From Aestuariibaculum sediminum (GTDB lineage Bacteria > Bacteroidota > Bacteroidia > Flavobacteriales > Flavobacteriaceae), in assembly GCF_014596945.1 (NCBI RefSeq), contig NZ_JACVXB010000003.1, forward strand, positions 248,001 to 312,000: a DNA stretch of 64,000 nucleotides, read 5' to 3'. The first letter of the stretch is position 1. Every line of letters starts with the position of its first letter. The notes below the pieces were generated by a model that saw only the letters and a program-made list of their open reading frames with translations, did not search any database and had not been told where the DNA came from. Below are positions 63,427-64,000 of this stretch, one piece after another. A program made the translations under genes and the position numbers.

Positions 63427-64000
63427 TTACTTTTTAAAAAGCACCACATTATTTCCCTCAATGGAATAATTTAAATTTAAAGGAATGGTTACCGATTGTA
63501 ATGCTGTTTCAATATTACTATGGGTGAATGCGCCATTAAACAATACCTGATTATCAATATTTTGTAATTCAACATGGATATCGTACTGACGTTGTAATTC
63601 ATTAACGACCTCATATAATGGCACTTGTTTAAATGTAGATTCTTCATATAACCATGCAGGTGCGTTGGCATTAAAATCTTCTAAGGTCTGAATAATATTA
63701 TTAACCACTCTAAAAGATTTACCAGGTTTTAATTTTAAGGTTTTATGGTTATAAGTCACAGCTACCAAGCCCTCATAGCATTGTACTTCAAAATAATTTT
63801 TTCGTTTTTTTACGTTGAATTGTGTCCCTAAAACCTGTACTGTACCAACCGCTGTATTTACCGTAAACTGCTCTCCCTTTTGTACTTTAAAAAAGGCTTC
63901 TCCTTCTAAATCTAACATCCTTTTAGCTTCCCAGTCTTTTTTATCATAATGTAATTCCGAAGCTGCATTTAATACAACTTCCGAACCATCTGGTAAAGTG
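63427..64000 (-). CDS. FecR-like anti-sigma factor, C-terminal part
   Basis: The C-terminal 191 residues of a FecR protein whose start lies beyond the right edge. The FecR periplasmic domain is clear: 'TLPDGSEVVLNAASELHYDKKDWEAKRMLDLEGEAFFKVQKGEQFTVNTAVGTVQVLGTQFNVK', then the C-terminal DUF4974 domain (about the last 75 residues, 'VPLYEVVNELQRQYDIHVEL'). It controls an ECF sigma factor in response to the adjacent STN receptor. Confidence 0.9.
   Translation of the reverse strand, partial: TLPDGSEVVLNAASELHYDKKDWEAKRMLDLEGEAFFKVQKGEQFTVNTAVGTVQVLGTQFNVKKRKNYFEVQCYEGLVAVTYNHKTLKLKPGKSFRVVNNIIQTLEDFNANAPAWLYEESTFKQVPLYEVVNELQRQYDIHVELQNIDNQVLFNGAFTHSNIETALQSVTIPLNLNYSIEGNNVVLFKK

Noticed and set aside
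1-64000. CRISPR arrays, insertion sequences, rRNA operons or prophage genes
   Set aside because: I saw no regularly spaced repeats, transposase genes with terminal repeats, rRNA segments or phage structural genes.

Overview
The window looks like a chromosomal segment of a marine or soil flavobacterium (Bacteroidetes, Flavobacteriaceae). The evidence is AT-rich DNA, TAnnTTTG-type promoter elements, SusC/FecA-like TonB receptors, a FecR/STN signalling pair, gldI, a fused secDF, DUF6588, DUF5683 and an IntDOT-like integrase. Shine-Dalgarno sequences are mostly absent, as is usual in this group.

Layout. (1) 1-2830: the end of a polysaccharide-utilisation region, with a GH92 lipoprotein cut by the window edge, a GH28-type enzyme and the 3' remnant of a manA gene. 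(2) 2886-21548: an integrated genomic island of about 18.6 kb. A 15-bp direct repeat matching the 3' end of tRNA-Pro(TGG) bounds it. It has an integrase beside the tRNA and a 12-bp arm-type repeat near both ends. Its cargo is a near-complete denitrification pathway as far as N2O: periplasmic nitrate reductase (napD, napA, a duplicated tetraheme NapB-like cytochrome, a tetraheme lipoprotein and NrfC/NrfD-like quinol oxidation subunits), a haem-fused copper nitrite reductase with NirV, a SCO copper chaperone, an outer-membrane porin-like barrel, an HPP membrane protein, a quinol-dependent NO reductase, the RIC repair protein, a haem-copper-oxidase-like membrane protein and an NsrR-like Rrf2 regulator. 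A 28-bp palindromic operator occurs before the regulator, before the NO reductase and between HPP and nirK, so one NO-responsive regulon is likely. No nosZ is present.

(3) 21734-25581: a TonB receptor, a PQQ-type sugar dehydrogenase and a small cytochrome c. (4) 25647-36480: conserved housekeeping genes: udk, a DivIC/FtsB-like gene, the two methylmalonyl-CoA mutase subunits with a lipoprotein gene between them, parAB, DUF5683, dapB, a large lepB, a WbqC-like gene and a DUF6122-like gene. (5) 36481-43070, minus strand: an endonuclease/phosphatase-family protein, two rhomboids, mutL, two small tail-anchored proteins, ribH and a TPR protein. (6) 43211-50326: recF, a DUF721 gene, two cold-shock genes, ndk, nrnA, gldI, a cyclophilin-FKBP fusion, lgt and DUF192. 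(7) 50375-64000, minus strand: an OMP_b-brl TonB receptor, a GNAT plus PurD-like ATP-grasp pair, secDF with an upstream SecD-P1-like gene, mdh, a DUF6588 gene, and an STN-TonB receptor with fecR, which is cut by the window edge.

The island is the most notable part. It would let the host respire nitrate to N2O, and its insertion appears to have moved tRNA-Pro 18.6 kb away from its original downstream terminator.
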